Positions 1-9,344 of a stretch of 64,000 bases of DNA are shown here, one piece after another (within the stretch, counting starts at the first letter, position 1; every line of letters begins with the position of its first letter). The notes below the pieces were generated by a model that did not search any database, was not told the origin of the DNA, and saw nothing but the letters and a program-made list of their open reading frames with translations. The position numbers were made by a program, and so were the translations under genes. Origin of the DNA: DATKEJ01 sp963768715 (GTDB lineage: Bacteria; Bacteroidota; Rhodothermia; Rhodothermales; DATKEJ01); assembly GCA_963768715.1 (NCBI GenBank), contig CAVYJC010000008.1, positions 186,001 to 250,000 on the forward strand. Reading direction: 5' to 3'.

Positions 1-705
1 GACTATCTACGGGGGAGAACGGCAGAAGTTGGCAAGGTGAAGGTCATTCCCAACGGGGCGAATCCTGATCGTTTCAAACCCGGCTTGATTCCCGCCCTTC
101 CGGATCGACAGGGCGTCTTCACTGTCGGCTATGCCGGCACCCTGTCGCTTCGGCAAGGGCTCGATACCCTCATTAAGGCATTTGCGATTCTACATCGGCG
201 CGATCCGCGCGCCAGGTTGCTCCTCGTCGGTGACGGACCCGATCGCGAGGTCATCGGTAAGGCAGCCGCCAGCGTCGGCATCGCGGGCGCTGTGGAGATG
301 ACGGGCGCCGTCTCTCCGGGTATCGTTCCGCGTCTCCTGGCTTCCATGGACGTTGCCGTGGCAGCCTATCCACGCAAAGATCAGTTCTACGAGTCGCCGC
401 TCAAGCTGTTTGAGTACATGGCGACCGGTTTGGCCGTTGTGACAAGCTCCATCGGCCAGCCCGGGGAAATCGTGACGGACGGTGAAAACGGTCTCGTCTG
501 TGCCCCCGGTGATTTCGTCGCGCTCGCGAAAGCGATCGATTCTCTCCGCGTCGATGAGGCGCGTCGCTCGAGACTCGGCCACGCTGCGAGTGCTTTCGTT
601 CGCCAGAACTACTCCTGGCAGTCGGTTGCACATCGAGTACTCACCTCTACGGGCCTCAAGGCCGATTCGGATGGCAGATCGCTGACCGCCGTTTCGGCAT
701 CTTGA
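1..705 (+). CDS. Glycosyltransferase family 4, C-terminal part (5' end outside window)
   Basis: The frame is open from base 1, so the gene starts upstream of the window; a GTG at 37 is internal. What is visible is the C-terminal nucleotide-sugar-binding half of a GT-B fold enzyme. There is a VGYAGTL strand, the VGDGPD turn, and the acidic ESPLKLFEYM segment (E-x7-E pattern, residues about 118-127 counted from base 37) followed by GQPGEIV and DGENGLV, which contact the donor nucleotide in GT4 enzymes. It would transfer a sugar in the cytoplasm to a lipid-linked or polysaccharide acceptor; donor and acceptor cannot be read from sequence. Its TGA overlaps the ATG of the next gene (TGATG at 703-707), so the two are probably co-translated. 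That links this enzyme with the sulfotransferase-fused membrane protein downstream. Confidence 0.85.
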   Translation, partial: DYLRGRTAEVGKVKVIPNGANPDRFKPGLIPALPDRQGVFTVGYAGTLSLRQGLDTLIKAFAILHRRDPRARLLLVGDGPDREVIGKAAASVGIAGAVEMTGAVSPGIVPRLLASMDVAVAAYPRKDQFYESPLKLFEYMATGLAVVTSSIGQPGEIVTDGENGLVCAPGDFVALAKAIDSLRVDEARRSRLGHAASAFVRQNYSWQSVAHRVLTSTGLKADSDGRSLTAVSAS

Positions 706-3335
706 TGAAGCGCCGTCGAGCTACAGGCAATGCGACCTCTAAATTCCGGAAGGGAATCAGGGGATACGCCAGGACCACGTTTCTAACGGATCGCAAGGCG
801 GTCTTTACGCCGCTTATTGCCATTGTAGCGGCCGGCGTATTCCGTGTTGCTCTTCCGTGGCCGCTCAAATGGGTTTTCGATCTCATGACCGGCGATCCGG
901 CGAACACGTCTGCCGTTACTGTCGGTATGGTCGCGTCGCTTCTGATCTTTATTTCGGCCTTCACGCTGATGTCGCTGTGGCATGCGGGACGGGGCACGTG
1001 GCGATTCGTCGACACGACGGTGTCCCGGATTCGACGGGGCCTCTTCGGATATCTGGCCTTTGCCTCCCGCGACGAGCTTGGCTTTCATGCCGGCCCGGCC
1101 GCGAAGTCCTCGATGTACCTGCAAACGCTTCGCGACAGCGTCGGTCGTTCGTTCGTGCCGCTCGTAAAGCACACGATAAGCATGGTGCTCATGGTGGTCA
1201 TCATGCTGCTTCTGGATTGGAGGCTCGGGCTCGTCGCCCTTGCGATGCTGCCACTCTTCTGGTTTCCGACCAACAGCATGATCGATCGAATCAGATCGGT
1301 CCGACCCTGGTCGAGGTCGCTGCTCGGCCCCGGGTCCGATGCGGTGAGCTTTTTCGCCCACGGCGTCGCGCGGATGGTCCTTGCGTTCGGCGTCGGCCTT
1401 ATGCTCTGGCTTGGAGCAGGAATGGTCGCCAAAGGCGAGCTATCCGTTGGCGGCCTGACGGTCTTCCTCGCCTATCTCGTCCTCGCGCGCGAGCCGATGT
1501 CGGAGCTGCAGGAAGCCGTTCGGAACCTCCTTAGTGCCAAGGAAGCGCGGGAGGAGATCGAAAAGCTGCTCGTGGCACTCAATATTAAACCGGCGCCCGA
1601 AGGTGTGCCGAGAGCGCCTCGATTCGAAGGACGCCTGGCGTTCTCCGGTGTCACATTGCACGATGACGGCAAGAACGGATCACTGGAGAATGTTACCGTG
1701 GCGATTCGTCCGGGCCGTCGCGTAGCATTCGTCGGCGCTTCCAATTGCGGCAGACTGCCGCTTGCGCGCATGGTCATCGGACTCGTCAAGCCCGAACGTG
1801 GACGCGTCATGATCGATGGACTGGATGTTGGGCAGTTCGACCTCGACACGGTCCGCGCTCAGATATCGGCGATTCCCCATGACGGTATATGCCTCGAGGG
1901 CACGGTACGGGATTTCGTATCCGGCGACAATCTGGAGGCCTCGATCGACGATGTCAAAGATGCGCTCGCCAAAGCCAATGCGCTGTCATGGGCCGAGAAA
2001 CTGCCCGATGGAATCAATACGGTTGTTGGCGCAGAGGGTGTCGTACTCAGCCGCGGTGAGCTCAGACTTCTGAGCCTTGCCCGTGCCGCCTACAATCGCC
2101 ATCCGATTCTGCTAATCGACCGACCTACAGAGGGTCTCGGTGAAGAGGCCAAGCGAGCCGTCATGCTGGCTATCGACAAAGTGGCCCAGGTCCGAACGAC
2201 GCTGCTGCTGACCGACGACGTACGCCTGGCTGCACGCTGCGATCAGATCGTGTTCATGGACAAGGGCACGGTGCTCGAAACGGGTACGCACGCAGACCTC
2301 GTTCAGGAAGGCGGCGCCTACGCCGAATTCTTCCATGGCACTTCCCCCGGTCCGGTCCTTTTTACAACCAAGCAGGTAAACGTCTCCAGACAGAAGGAAG
2401 ACCGTCGTCTCCCGCAGAGCATTAACCCGTTCGTGTTCATCGTTGGATGCCCGGGCTCAGGCGTATCGCTCGTCCAGCAGCTGCTCAACCGTCATTCGAT
2501 GATGGCCGTGGCGAACGACACGCACTTTATTCCGGCCGTTCTCGTCGAATCGGGACACCGTGGCGACGTGCCGATTAACGACGACCTGATCGAACGCGTC
2601 CGGAGCTTCCAGAATTTCGATCGTCTCGGATTGAGCGACGTCGAGGTTTATCGCGCCGGCGGCACAGCGCGAACGTTCAGCGGCTTCGTGACGAATATCT
2701 ACAATCGCTACGCCGAAAAGAGTGGCAAAGAGCTCGTCGGCGTGAAGGCTCCGAGCTACTGCCGGAACGTGCGCCTGCTGCATGACCTTTTTCCGTGGGC
2801 GCGCTACATCCACGTGGTGCGGGACGGTCGCGACGTGGCGATGTCCGTACTCGAGCGCGCAACCAAAATGGAAGGCCTTACGATCGATACGGCGATCCGT
2901 GAGTCGGTCCCGGTCGGCACGAGCGCTCTCTGGTGGCAGTCGATGGTATCGGCCGCCCGGCGCGACGGCATGAAGCTCGGTGGACGATTCTACACGGAGG
3001 TCCGTTTCGAAGACATCGTCGAAGATCCCGAGTCCGTGCTCCGAGGCGTTACCTCATTCCTCGATCTGAGCTTCGAGGCAGAGTTGCTGGCGGACGAGTC
3101 TTCGTTCATGCAGCTCGACATCGGCGCAAACGGTTTCCAGGACTGGCGCTCGCAGATGAGTCGCTCCGACGTGGCGCTGTTCGAAGCGCTGGCCGGCGAT
3201 TCCCTGATCGATCTCGGCTATGGCCGGGGCGTTTCCACGATCTCACCCGATATTCAGGCCGCCGCCAAGAAGTGTCTCGACGCATGGGGCAGCGGCCAGC
3301 AGGCAACGCGGCCGACGGCTGCACATGCAGGCTGA
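705..3335 (+). CDS. ABC exporter-like protein with degenerate ATPase fused to a C-terminal sulfotransferase domain
   Basis: 876 aa from ATG 705 (a TTG at 702 is also possible; residue numbers below count from 702). Residues about 33-265 hold five or six membrane segments of an ABC exporter type. The stretch between the fourth and fifth segments (about 190-222) is much shorter than usual. Residues 308-545 form a nucleotide-binding domain whose key motifs are altered: the Walker A site reads GASNCGRL (Lys replaced by Arg351, Ser/Thr by Leu352), the Q-loop Gln is His393, the signature is LSRGE, Walker B ends in DR (Arg474 for the catalytic Glu), and the H-loop His is Asp505. ATP hydrolysis is therefore doubtful. 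Residues 577-850 form a sulfotransferase domain with a PAPS 5'-phosphosulfate loop (GCPGSGVSLVQQLL) and a 3'-phosphate motif (YIHVVRDGRDVAMS). I infer a membrane-anchored enzyme that sulfates a glycan or lipid made with the upstream glycosyltransferase. The domain assignments are firm; the function is not. Confidence 0.85.
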   Translation: MKRRRATGNATSKFRKGIRGYARTTFLTDRKAVFTPLIAIVAAGVFRVALPWPLKWVFDLMTGDPANTSAVTVGMVASLLIFISAFTLMSLWHAGRGTWRFVDTTVSRIRRGLFGYLAFASRDELGFHAGPAAKSSMYLQTLRDSVGRSFVPLVKHTISMVLMVVIMLLLDWRLGLVALAMLPLFWFPTNSMIDRIRSVRPWSRSLLGPGSDAVSFFAHGVARMVLAFGVGLMLWLGAGMVAKGELSVGGLTVFLAYLVLAREPMSELQEAVRNLLSAKEAREEIEKLLVALNIKPAPEGVPRAPRFEGRLAFSGVTLHDDGKNGSLENVTVAIRPGRRVAFVGASNCGRLPLARMVIGLVKPERGRVMIDGLDVGQFDLDTVRAQISAIPHDGICLEGTVRDFVSGDNLEASIDDVKDALAKANALSWAEKLPDGINTVVGAEGVVLSRGELRLLSLARAAYNRHPILLIDRPTEGLGEEAKRAVMLAIDKVAQVRTTLLLTDDVRLAARCDQIVFMDKGTVLETGTHADLVQEGGAYAEFFHGTSPGPVLFTTKQVNVSRQKEDRRLPQSINPFVFIVGCPGSGVSLVQQLLNRHSMMAVANDTHFIPAVLVESGHRGDVPINDDLIERVRSFQNFDRLGLSDVEVYRAGGTARTFSGFVTNIYNRYAEKSGKELVGVKAPSYCRNVRLLHDLFPWARYIHVVRDGRDVAMSVLERATKMEGLTIDTAIRESVPVGTSALWWQSMVSAARRDGMKLGGRFYTEVRFEDIVEDPESVLRGVTSFLDLSFEAELLADESSFMQLDIGANGFQDWRSQMSRSDVALFEALAGDSLIDLGYGRGVSTISPDIQAAAKKCLDAWGSGQQATRPTAAHAG

Positions 3336-3340
3336 ACCCT

Positions 3341-3390
3341 AAGGGATTAAGAATTAAGGATTAAGAATTAAGGATTAAGAATTAAGAATT
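3341..3390. repeat. Heptamer tandem repeat (ATTAAGA/ATTAAGG type)
   Basis: About six to seven copies of a 7-nt unit, ATTAAGA alternating with ATTAAGG, directly after the stop of the ABC-sulfotransferase gene. The same unit reappears after the BNR-repeat gene at about 6981-7012. It is one of many different 7-nt arrays in the window. Confidence 0.85.
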
Positions 3391-3857
3391 GATCCCGGAT
3401 GCGCCAGGTTGCCGTACTCCTCCGGCGCCCGTTCGACCCTGCTCGGCAGCACCGTGATCGCCAGCGGATCACGCATCCGAGTCCGGTCATGACGGAGAGG
3501 CTCGAAATGGTACACACGTGCTCGCTCGGGGTACCTGGCTTGACGGTCGCTAACGCAACAAGAGGCCGGTTTACCGGCCGCCGCTGCCAGGCCGGTCGTT
3601 TACGGCCGGTTGAGGAAGTAAAGGGACATCGCATCGTTTTACGGTACCCGCCTTTGAAGCAGAGACCCGGGGGCGGGGTGGAAAAGAACAGCCGCCTCCC
3701 CTTGAAGCCGAGATCAGGGGCACGTATCATTGCCAAATCAATCGGCTTACGTACGTGCGGACGATGACGCCGAGCGCGTTCGATGTACGTGGGGCGGCAA
3801 CCTGGGAGGCAGACTACCCTCGTCGTCTACCGATCGACTGAGGGTGTTTTGGGTGGC
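3391..3857. other. Intergenic region without a recognisable gene
   Basis: About 470 bases between the heptamer array and the BNR-repeat gene. Open frames exist on both strands but give proline/arginine-rich translations with no recognisable motif. There are GCCGGT/ACCGGC inverted words around 3569-3612 (GGCCGGTTTACCGGCC and a further GGCCGG). No convincing promoter, RNA gene or protein remnant was found. Confidence 0.4.
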
Positions 3858-6800
3858 ATGCAGGCAATGAGAGGCGTTGGGACGGTAATCGCACTGGGCG
3901 GAGTGCTCCTGACTCTGATCCTTCAACCGGGTCTGGATACCTACCGGACGTTCAGGAAGCAGGTCCGGCTTCATGCGTTCGAGCAATTTCTGGCATCGCA
4001 TCCGTTTTCGCAGGAGCACGACCGGCGGCTGGAAGATGCCGCGCTTCCTGAGGATCCCGGCGCCCGTTACATGCAGGAATACCTGCTGATGCTCGATCCG
4101 TCACTTGGACGCGTTCCAACGGAACGACTGGCCGCAGCAAACCGCAGCGCCAGACTGACGCGCCGAACCTTCGGCCCCTCGAGCGAACCGTCTCTTACCT
4201 GGGAGGAGCGCGGACCTAACGACGTCGGCGGCCGGACGCGCGCCATCATGTTCGATCCGAACGACGCCCAGAACAAGAAAGTCTGGGCGGGAGGCGTCGC
4301 CGGCGGTCTCTGGTACACCGACGACATTACCGACGTGGCCGAGCCCTGGCATAACGTCGACGACTTCTGGGCCAATCTCGCCGTCAGCTCCATGGCGTAC
4401 GACCCGACCAACACGAATACGTTCTACGTTGGAACTGGAGAGGGCTTCTTCAATTTCGACGCGCTTCAGGGCGGGGGCGTCTTCAAGAGCACGGACGGAG
4501 GCGTTACCTGGAATCAGCTTCCGTCGACTACCGGGAGTACCTGGAGGCAGGTGCAGGACGTCGTCGTGACCGACGTGGGTACCGTACTTGCAGCGACACG
4601 CGAGGGCGACGGGGTGCAGCGAAGCACCAATGGAGGGGCTTCGTGGACGCCCGTGCTCGATTCCGGTACGGGAGCGAGCACCAGCCGCGCCGCTGACCTG
4701 GAGATCGCTTCGAATGGCGACATTTATGCCACGATGGGCGTTTTCTCTACGGACGGCGTCTGGAAATCGGATGACGACGGGGCGACCTGGACGAAACTCA
4801 ATACTGGAGCAAACGGCTTCCCGACGAGCGGATTCAGCCGGGTGGAGATTGCCCTGGCGCCGAGCGACTCGAACAGAATCTATGCCGTTACGCAAGACGC
4901 CTCGAGCTACGGGGTAGGGGGGATGTACAGATCCGAGGATGGCGGCGCGAACTGGACGAGCATGGCGCTTCCCGTCGACTGCGACGGCGGTATCGGATCC
5001 GACTTCACGCGGAGCCAGGCCTGGTACGACCTGATACTTGCCGTACAGCCGGACGACGAAGAGGTGTTTCTGGCCGGCGGAGTCGATCTGTTCCGAAGCG
5101 ACAGCGTCGGAGCGGCAGGCAAATGGAATCAGATTTCGCACTGGTACGGCGGATGTGTGCCTCTCGAACGTCCACGCCGATCAGCATGCGATCGTCTTCC
5201 GACCGGGTGCGACCACCGAGGCCGTGTTCGGCACGGACGGGGGGATCTACTATTCGGCCGACGTTACCGAGAACCCTCCCGTATTTGTGGATCGCAACAA
5301 AGGGTACAACGTCACCCAGTTCTATGCCGTCGCGCAAAATCCCGGCAATGGGTCCAACCTGCTCTTCGGGGGAACGCAGGATAACGGTTCGCCAAAAGTG
5401 AACGCGCCCGGAGTGTCTGACCAAGTGGCCGACGTCACGGGCGGAGACGGCGGCTTTTCGCAGATGAACCAGGCGACCGGCGTGCTCGCCATGGGATCCA
5501 ACCAGTATCTGTCGTGGCACAGAAGTCTCAACGGCGGCACTTCGTTTTCATACATCGGTGGCATTAGCGGCGGCGGGTCATTTATCAATCCGTCGGACCT
5601 CGATGACGATACCGATCATCTCTTCTTCAACTACTCCAGCCTCGTTGATCGGGCGCCTCAATAATTTGACGGGAGGCGGAGGCGTCAGTGTGACGACATT
5701 CGGGCCGGGTGGAGGGTTCGGGGCCATCGCAACGCATGTCAAGAATTCGGAATACAGTCCTGATGGGACCTCGACCGTGTATCTCGGGACCGAGGCCGGG
5801 CGCATTTTCCGCGTCGCCGACGCGCAGAAACCGCCGCCGGGCCCGCCGATCAGCCCGTCGTGGTCTGAACTCAACACAACGCCGTTCCCGACAGGCTCGA
5901 TTTCCTGCATCGAACTGGGTGCGAGCGAGGATACCCTCGTCGTTACGTTTTCGAACTACGGCGTCTCGTCGGTCTGGTATTCTGAAGACGGAGGCGCCTC
6001 CTGGGACAACCTCGATGCCGGATCGAACCTGCCCGACATGCCGGTCTGGTGGGCGCTTCTGGATCCCTTCAATCCCCTCAAGCTTTACATCGGCACGGAG
6101 GCGGGACTCTGGTATACCGACGACCTGTCTGCCAGTCCGGTTGTGTGGTCCGCCGATGCTGGAATTCCGATCACGCGTGTCGCGATGATGAAGTATCGCG
6201 CATCCGACAATCAGGTCGTCCTTGCAACGCACGGGCGCGGCATCTGGACGACGATGCTTACTGAACCCCCGCCGCCGCCGCCTGACCCGAGGCTTGTTGC
6301 CGGCATATTGCTCGAAGGGCCGTACAGCGGTTCCGGGATGATGGCCACGACGCCGGCATTTGAAGCAGCGCTCCCGCTGGATCAGCCGTACGCCGACTCC
6401 ACTTTCAACGGGACGAGCAGCGAGTACGACGGCGTGGACTCGGTGCTGAGTTTTCCGTCTGGAACGATCGACTGGGTCCTCGTGGAACTTCGAACCGATA
6501 CGGCGGCATCGTCGCTGGTGGCAGACTCGAGACGTCCCGCCCTCCTTCTCGAGGATGGTTCGGTCGTCGGACTCGATGGCGACACGCTCCGTTTCGACGG
6601 GATTACCCCCGATCCGTACTACGTCGTTTTCAGGCATCGAAACCACCTGGCCGTCATGACCGCGTCGAAGGTCGACTTTTCAGCAGGGCCGGGCATCGTG
6701 GATCTCCGGACGTCGCTCGCGAGCGCCCTCTCTTTGGGCGGACCCGCGATGAAGAGTCTGGGCGCCGGCTATTTCGGCATGTTCGCCTCTGACGGCTCCG

Positions 6801-6973
6801 TTGACGGGCAGATAACGGCTCTGGATTTCACCCTCTGGATCGGCGCGACCACCGCCGGCGCCACGGGATATCAGCAGGCTGATTACAACATGGATGCGTT
6901 TACCACCGCGCTGGATTTCACTTACTGGATTGCAAACACGACGGCCGGGGCGTCGAGTCAGGTACCGGAGTAG
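3858..6973 (+). CDS. Secreted BNR/sortilin-like repeat protein with dockerin-like tail (two frameshifts)
   Basis: One large secreted protein read in three successive frames: about 3858-5155, about 5155-5640 and about 5640-6973, each step equal to one extra base. I chose ATG 3858 because it directly precedes a hydrophobic signal segment (GTVIALGGVLLTLIL). The body has many 'STDGGxTW' type BNR/Asp-box motifs (KSTDGGVTW, RSTNGGASW, KSDDDGATW, RSEDGGANW, SEDGGASW), as in sialidase/sortilin-like beta-propellers of secreted Bacteroidota proteins. The C-terminus carries two copies of a D-x-x-x-TALDFT-x-W-I pattern, which resembles the dockerin-like tail repeats of this lineage. Role: cell-surface or secreted beta-propeller, substrate unknown. 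The sequence is collinear and family-like on both sides of each break, so I treat it as one gene with sequence errors or recent mutations. Confidence 0.75.
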
Positions 6974-6977
6974 TAAG

Positions 6978-7013
6978 TAATTAATGAATTAAGAATTAAG
7001 AATTAAGAATTTA
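6978..7013. repeat. Heptamer tandem repeat (AATTAAG type)
   Basis: About four copies of AATTAAG right after the stop of the BNR-repeat gene. This is the same family as the array at 3341-3390, and both sit immediately downstream of a stop codon. Confidence 0.8.
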
Positions 7014-7044
7014 GTTTGGATGGTTTTCCGGCCGGGCAGCCACC

Positions 7045-8010
7045 ACCACACGGTCCCTCCCCGCCTCCGCACGGTCCCCCTTGGAGGGAGGTTGCGTTCG
7101 GGATGCCACCACCGCATACGGTCCCCCTCTTGAGGGGGCAGGCTAACTCGAATTATCGGCGGCAGCCGGGGGAGGTAGCGCCGGGATGCCACCACCACAC
7201 GGTCCCCCTCTGGAGGGGGCAGGCTGGAGCGCGACGAAGGAGCGCGTAAGCCGGGGGAGGTAGCGTTGGGATCCACCACCACCACACGGTCCCCCTCTGG
7301 AGGGGGCAGGCTGGAGCGCGACGAAGGAGCGTGTAAGCCGGGGGAGGTAGCGTTGGGATCCACCACCACCACACGGTCCCCCTCTCGAGGGGGCAGGCTG
7401 GAGCGCGACGAAGGAGCGTGTAAGCCGGGGGAGGTCGCGTTCGGGATGCCACCACCGCCATACGGTCCCCCTCTTGAGGGGGCAGGCTGGAGCGCGACGA
7501 AGGAGCGTGTAAGCCGGGGGAGGTCGCGTTCGGGATGCCACCACCACCACACGGTCCCCCTCTCGAGGGGGCAGGCTGGAGCGCGACGAAGGAGCGTGTA
7601 AGCCGGGGGAGGTCGCGTTCGGGATGCCACCACCGCATACGGTCCCCCTCTCGAGGGGGCAGGCTGGAGCGCGACGAAGGAGCGCGTAAGCCGGGGGAGG
7701 TAGCGTTCGGGATCCACCACCACCACACGGTCCCCCTCTCGAGGGGGCAGGCTGGAGCGCGACGAAGGAGCGCGTAAGCCGGGGGAGGTAGCGTTGGGAT
7801 CCACCACCACCACACGGTCCCCCTCTCGAGGGGGCAGGCTGGAGCGCGACGAAGGAGCGTGTAAGCCGGGGGAGGTAGCGTTCGGGATGCCACCACCACC
7901 ACACGGTCCCCCTCTTGAGGGGGCAGGCTGGAGCGCGACGAAGGAGCGTGTAAGCCGGGGGAGGTCGCGTTCGGGATGACACCACCACACGGTCCCCCAT
8001 TGGAGGGTGG
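7045..8010. repeat. Tandem array of about eleven 86-89 bp units with an internal perfect palindrome
   Basis: The word CGGTCCCC recurs at 7119, 7200, 7287, 7374, 7463, 7552, 7640, 7728, 7815, 7904 and 7990 (spacings 81-89, mostly 87-89); truncated units lie at about 7051 and 7072. Each full unit has a CACCACCAC run, the 16-nt palindrome CCCCCTCTNGAGGGGG, a purine-rich stretch with GGAGCGCGACGAAGGAGCG, and a GCCGGGGGAGGT end. The units are nearly identical, with no unique spacers, so this is not CRISPR. Long open frames run through the array on both strands, but their translations only repeat the unit. A diverged single copy lies in the opposite orientation at about 60435-60535, so this is a dispersed element expanded locally. 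Confidence 0.9.
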
Positions 8011-8092
8011 GAGGTCGCATCGGGAACCACCGACGCGATCTCGGCTTTTACAGATTGCTCACCGTCGTTGCCTCCAAAAACGCTTTTCAACC

Positions 8093-9113
8093 ATGCCCAG
8101 CCTAAGGCTCGTACTGATCCCATTGACCGGATTCCTGGTCGGCGAGGACTGCATGGCCCAACCGGCGATCTCGGCCACTTACGAGGTCCGGTTTGTATCC
8201 AGTTGGAGCGCGCTGACGCACCCCGTGGAGTTTCCCGGCAACCCTCATTTTTCCGGACTCATCGGAGCTACCCACAATGAGGACGTCACATTCTGGATGC
8301 CCGGTGAATCGGCCTCCGACGGGATCGAGAGCATGGCGGAAACTGGCCAGAAGGGGGCGCTGACCGCGGAGGTTGAAGCGGCGATCGCGGACGGTACGGC
8401 TGAATTCGTGCTTTCGGGCGGCGGGATCAATCCTTCGCCGGGCACGCAGTCGCTCACATTCGAGATATCGCCCGAGAAGCCCCTTGTGACGCTGGTGTCT
8501 ATGCTGGCGCCGAGTCCCGACTGGTTCGTCGGGACGCACGGTTTGAATATGGTCGACGGCGATGCCTGGCGCGATACCGTCACGGTGACGCTCGATGTGT
8601 ACGACGCGGGGACGGACAGCGGGACGACGTACGAGGCGCCGAACGACGACACCGATCCGGCGCAGCCGATCGCGATTTTGAACACAGGTCCTTTTGCGGA
8701 GAGCACCGTGGTGGGGAGCTACACCTTCGTCCGCCAGGCGATCGTGAATACCTCGGAGGAGACACCGTCCGACACCTGGGAGATCGACGGGCCCTACCCG
8801 AATCCCTCGACCGGCCGGTTCACGATCGGCTTCCGCGGTTCAGCGCCCGGTCCGATTCTGGTTACGGTGCTACGACGTCACGGGGAAACGTGTCTGCCGG
8901 GCAGCCGTTCGTCCCGGGGGCAACGGCGGGGGCGTTACTGTCGACATAAGGCATTACTCCAAAGGTATTTACATCATAACGACGATTGACGGCGAGCGGT
9001 CGGAAACGCGGTCTGTGGTGAGTGAATCTCGTTGGGACATGCCGACGGCATGTCCGCGCCAAAGGCATCTCCTCGTCATGGGACGAAGAACCAGTACGGC
9101 CAGTGTCCAATGA
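8093..9113 (+). CDS. Secreted spondin-domain protein with T9SS sorting tail (frameshift near 8870)
   Basis: ATG 8093 is followed by a signal peptide (LRLVLIPLTGFLVGEDCMA). The next 150 or so residues match the Spondin_N domain: YEVRFVSSWSALTHPVEFP, HFSGLIGATH, the W-x-PGE-x-AS segment and SMAETG. The C-terminal part begins PYPNPSTGRFTIGF, a type IX secretion sorting domain. At about 8870 this domain continues one base later as YDVTGKRV...YSKGIYIITTIDG, the usual ending of such tails. In that frame the first stop is 9111-9113, so the last 25 or so residues read into a palindromic repeat and are probably not native. The protein is expected to cross the outer membrane and be attached or released. 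Spondin_N domains bind matrix or carbohydrate in animals; the bacterial role is unknown. Confidence 0.75.
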
Positions 9114-9263
9114 CCAAATCGCGCTAGTAGCTCAGTTGGATAGAGCGTTGGATTCCGGTTCCAAAGGCCGGGGGTTCGAATCCTCCCTAGCGCACGGCGA
9201 ACCGACGGCATGTCCGCGCTCGGACGAACACCACGTACGGACGCGCCGACGGCATGTCCGCGC
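9036..9263. repeat. Three copies of an 18-nt direct repeat around the tRNA-Arg pair
   Basis: CCGACGGCATGTCCGCGC occurs at 9042-9059, 9202-9219 and 9246-9263. The first copy is part of a perfect palindrome (GACATGCCG-A-CGGCATGTC, 9036-9054). One copy lies before the plus-strand tRNA and two lie in the spacer between the two tRNA genes. Confidence 0.85.
9121..9194 (+). tRNA. tRNA-Arg (anticodon CCG)
   Basis: A complete cloverleaf of 74 nt. Acceptor arms are GCGCTAG/CTAGCGC, the D-stem is GCTC/GAGC, the anticodon stem TTGGA/TCCAA encloses the loop TTCCGGT (anticodon CCG, reading CGG), and the T-arm is GGGGG-TTCGAAT-CCTCC. The discriminator base is A and the 3' CCA is not encoded. An identical copy lies 76 nt away on the other strand. 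Confidence 0.93.
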
Positions 9264-9270
9264 CAATCTG

Positions 9271-9344
9271 TGCGCTAGGGAGGATTCGAACCCCCGGCCT
9301 TTGGAACCGGAATCCAACGCTCTATCCAACTGAGCTACTAGCGC
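9271..9344 (-). tRNA. tRNA-Arg (anticodon CCG), inverted second copy
   Basis: The reverse complement is identical base for base to the tRNA at 9121-9194. The inverted arms continue into the flanks: GTGTCCAATGACC upstream of the first copy mirrors GGTCATTGGACAC beyond the second. The two genes thus form the arms of a roughly 90-bp inverted repeat with a 76-nt spacer and point towards each other. Confidence 0.92.

Noticed and set aside
3368..3767. Two overlapping open frames on opposite strands (about 120 codons each)
   Set aside because: Low-complexity Arg/Pro-rich translations, no recognisable motif, partly made of repeats.
5140..5665. Programmed frameshifting in the BNR-repeat gene
   Set aside because: No slippery sequence or pseudoknot is evident and similar breaks occur in many unrelated genes, so a general sequence-quality cause is more likely.
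7045..8010. CRISPR array
   Set aside because: The units are near-identical along their whole 86-89 bp; there are no unique spacers and no cas genes.
6989..8123. Three long minus-strand reading frames of 250-340 codons over the repeat array
   Set aside because: Their translations only repeat the 88-bp unit in different frames; no start signal, no family, and the unit also occurs as a lone non-coding copy at 60.4 kb.
9121..9344. Attachment sites of an integrated element at the tRNA-Arg genes
   Set aside because: The copies are inverted and only 76 nt apart, full-length, with no integrase gene nearby.
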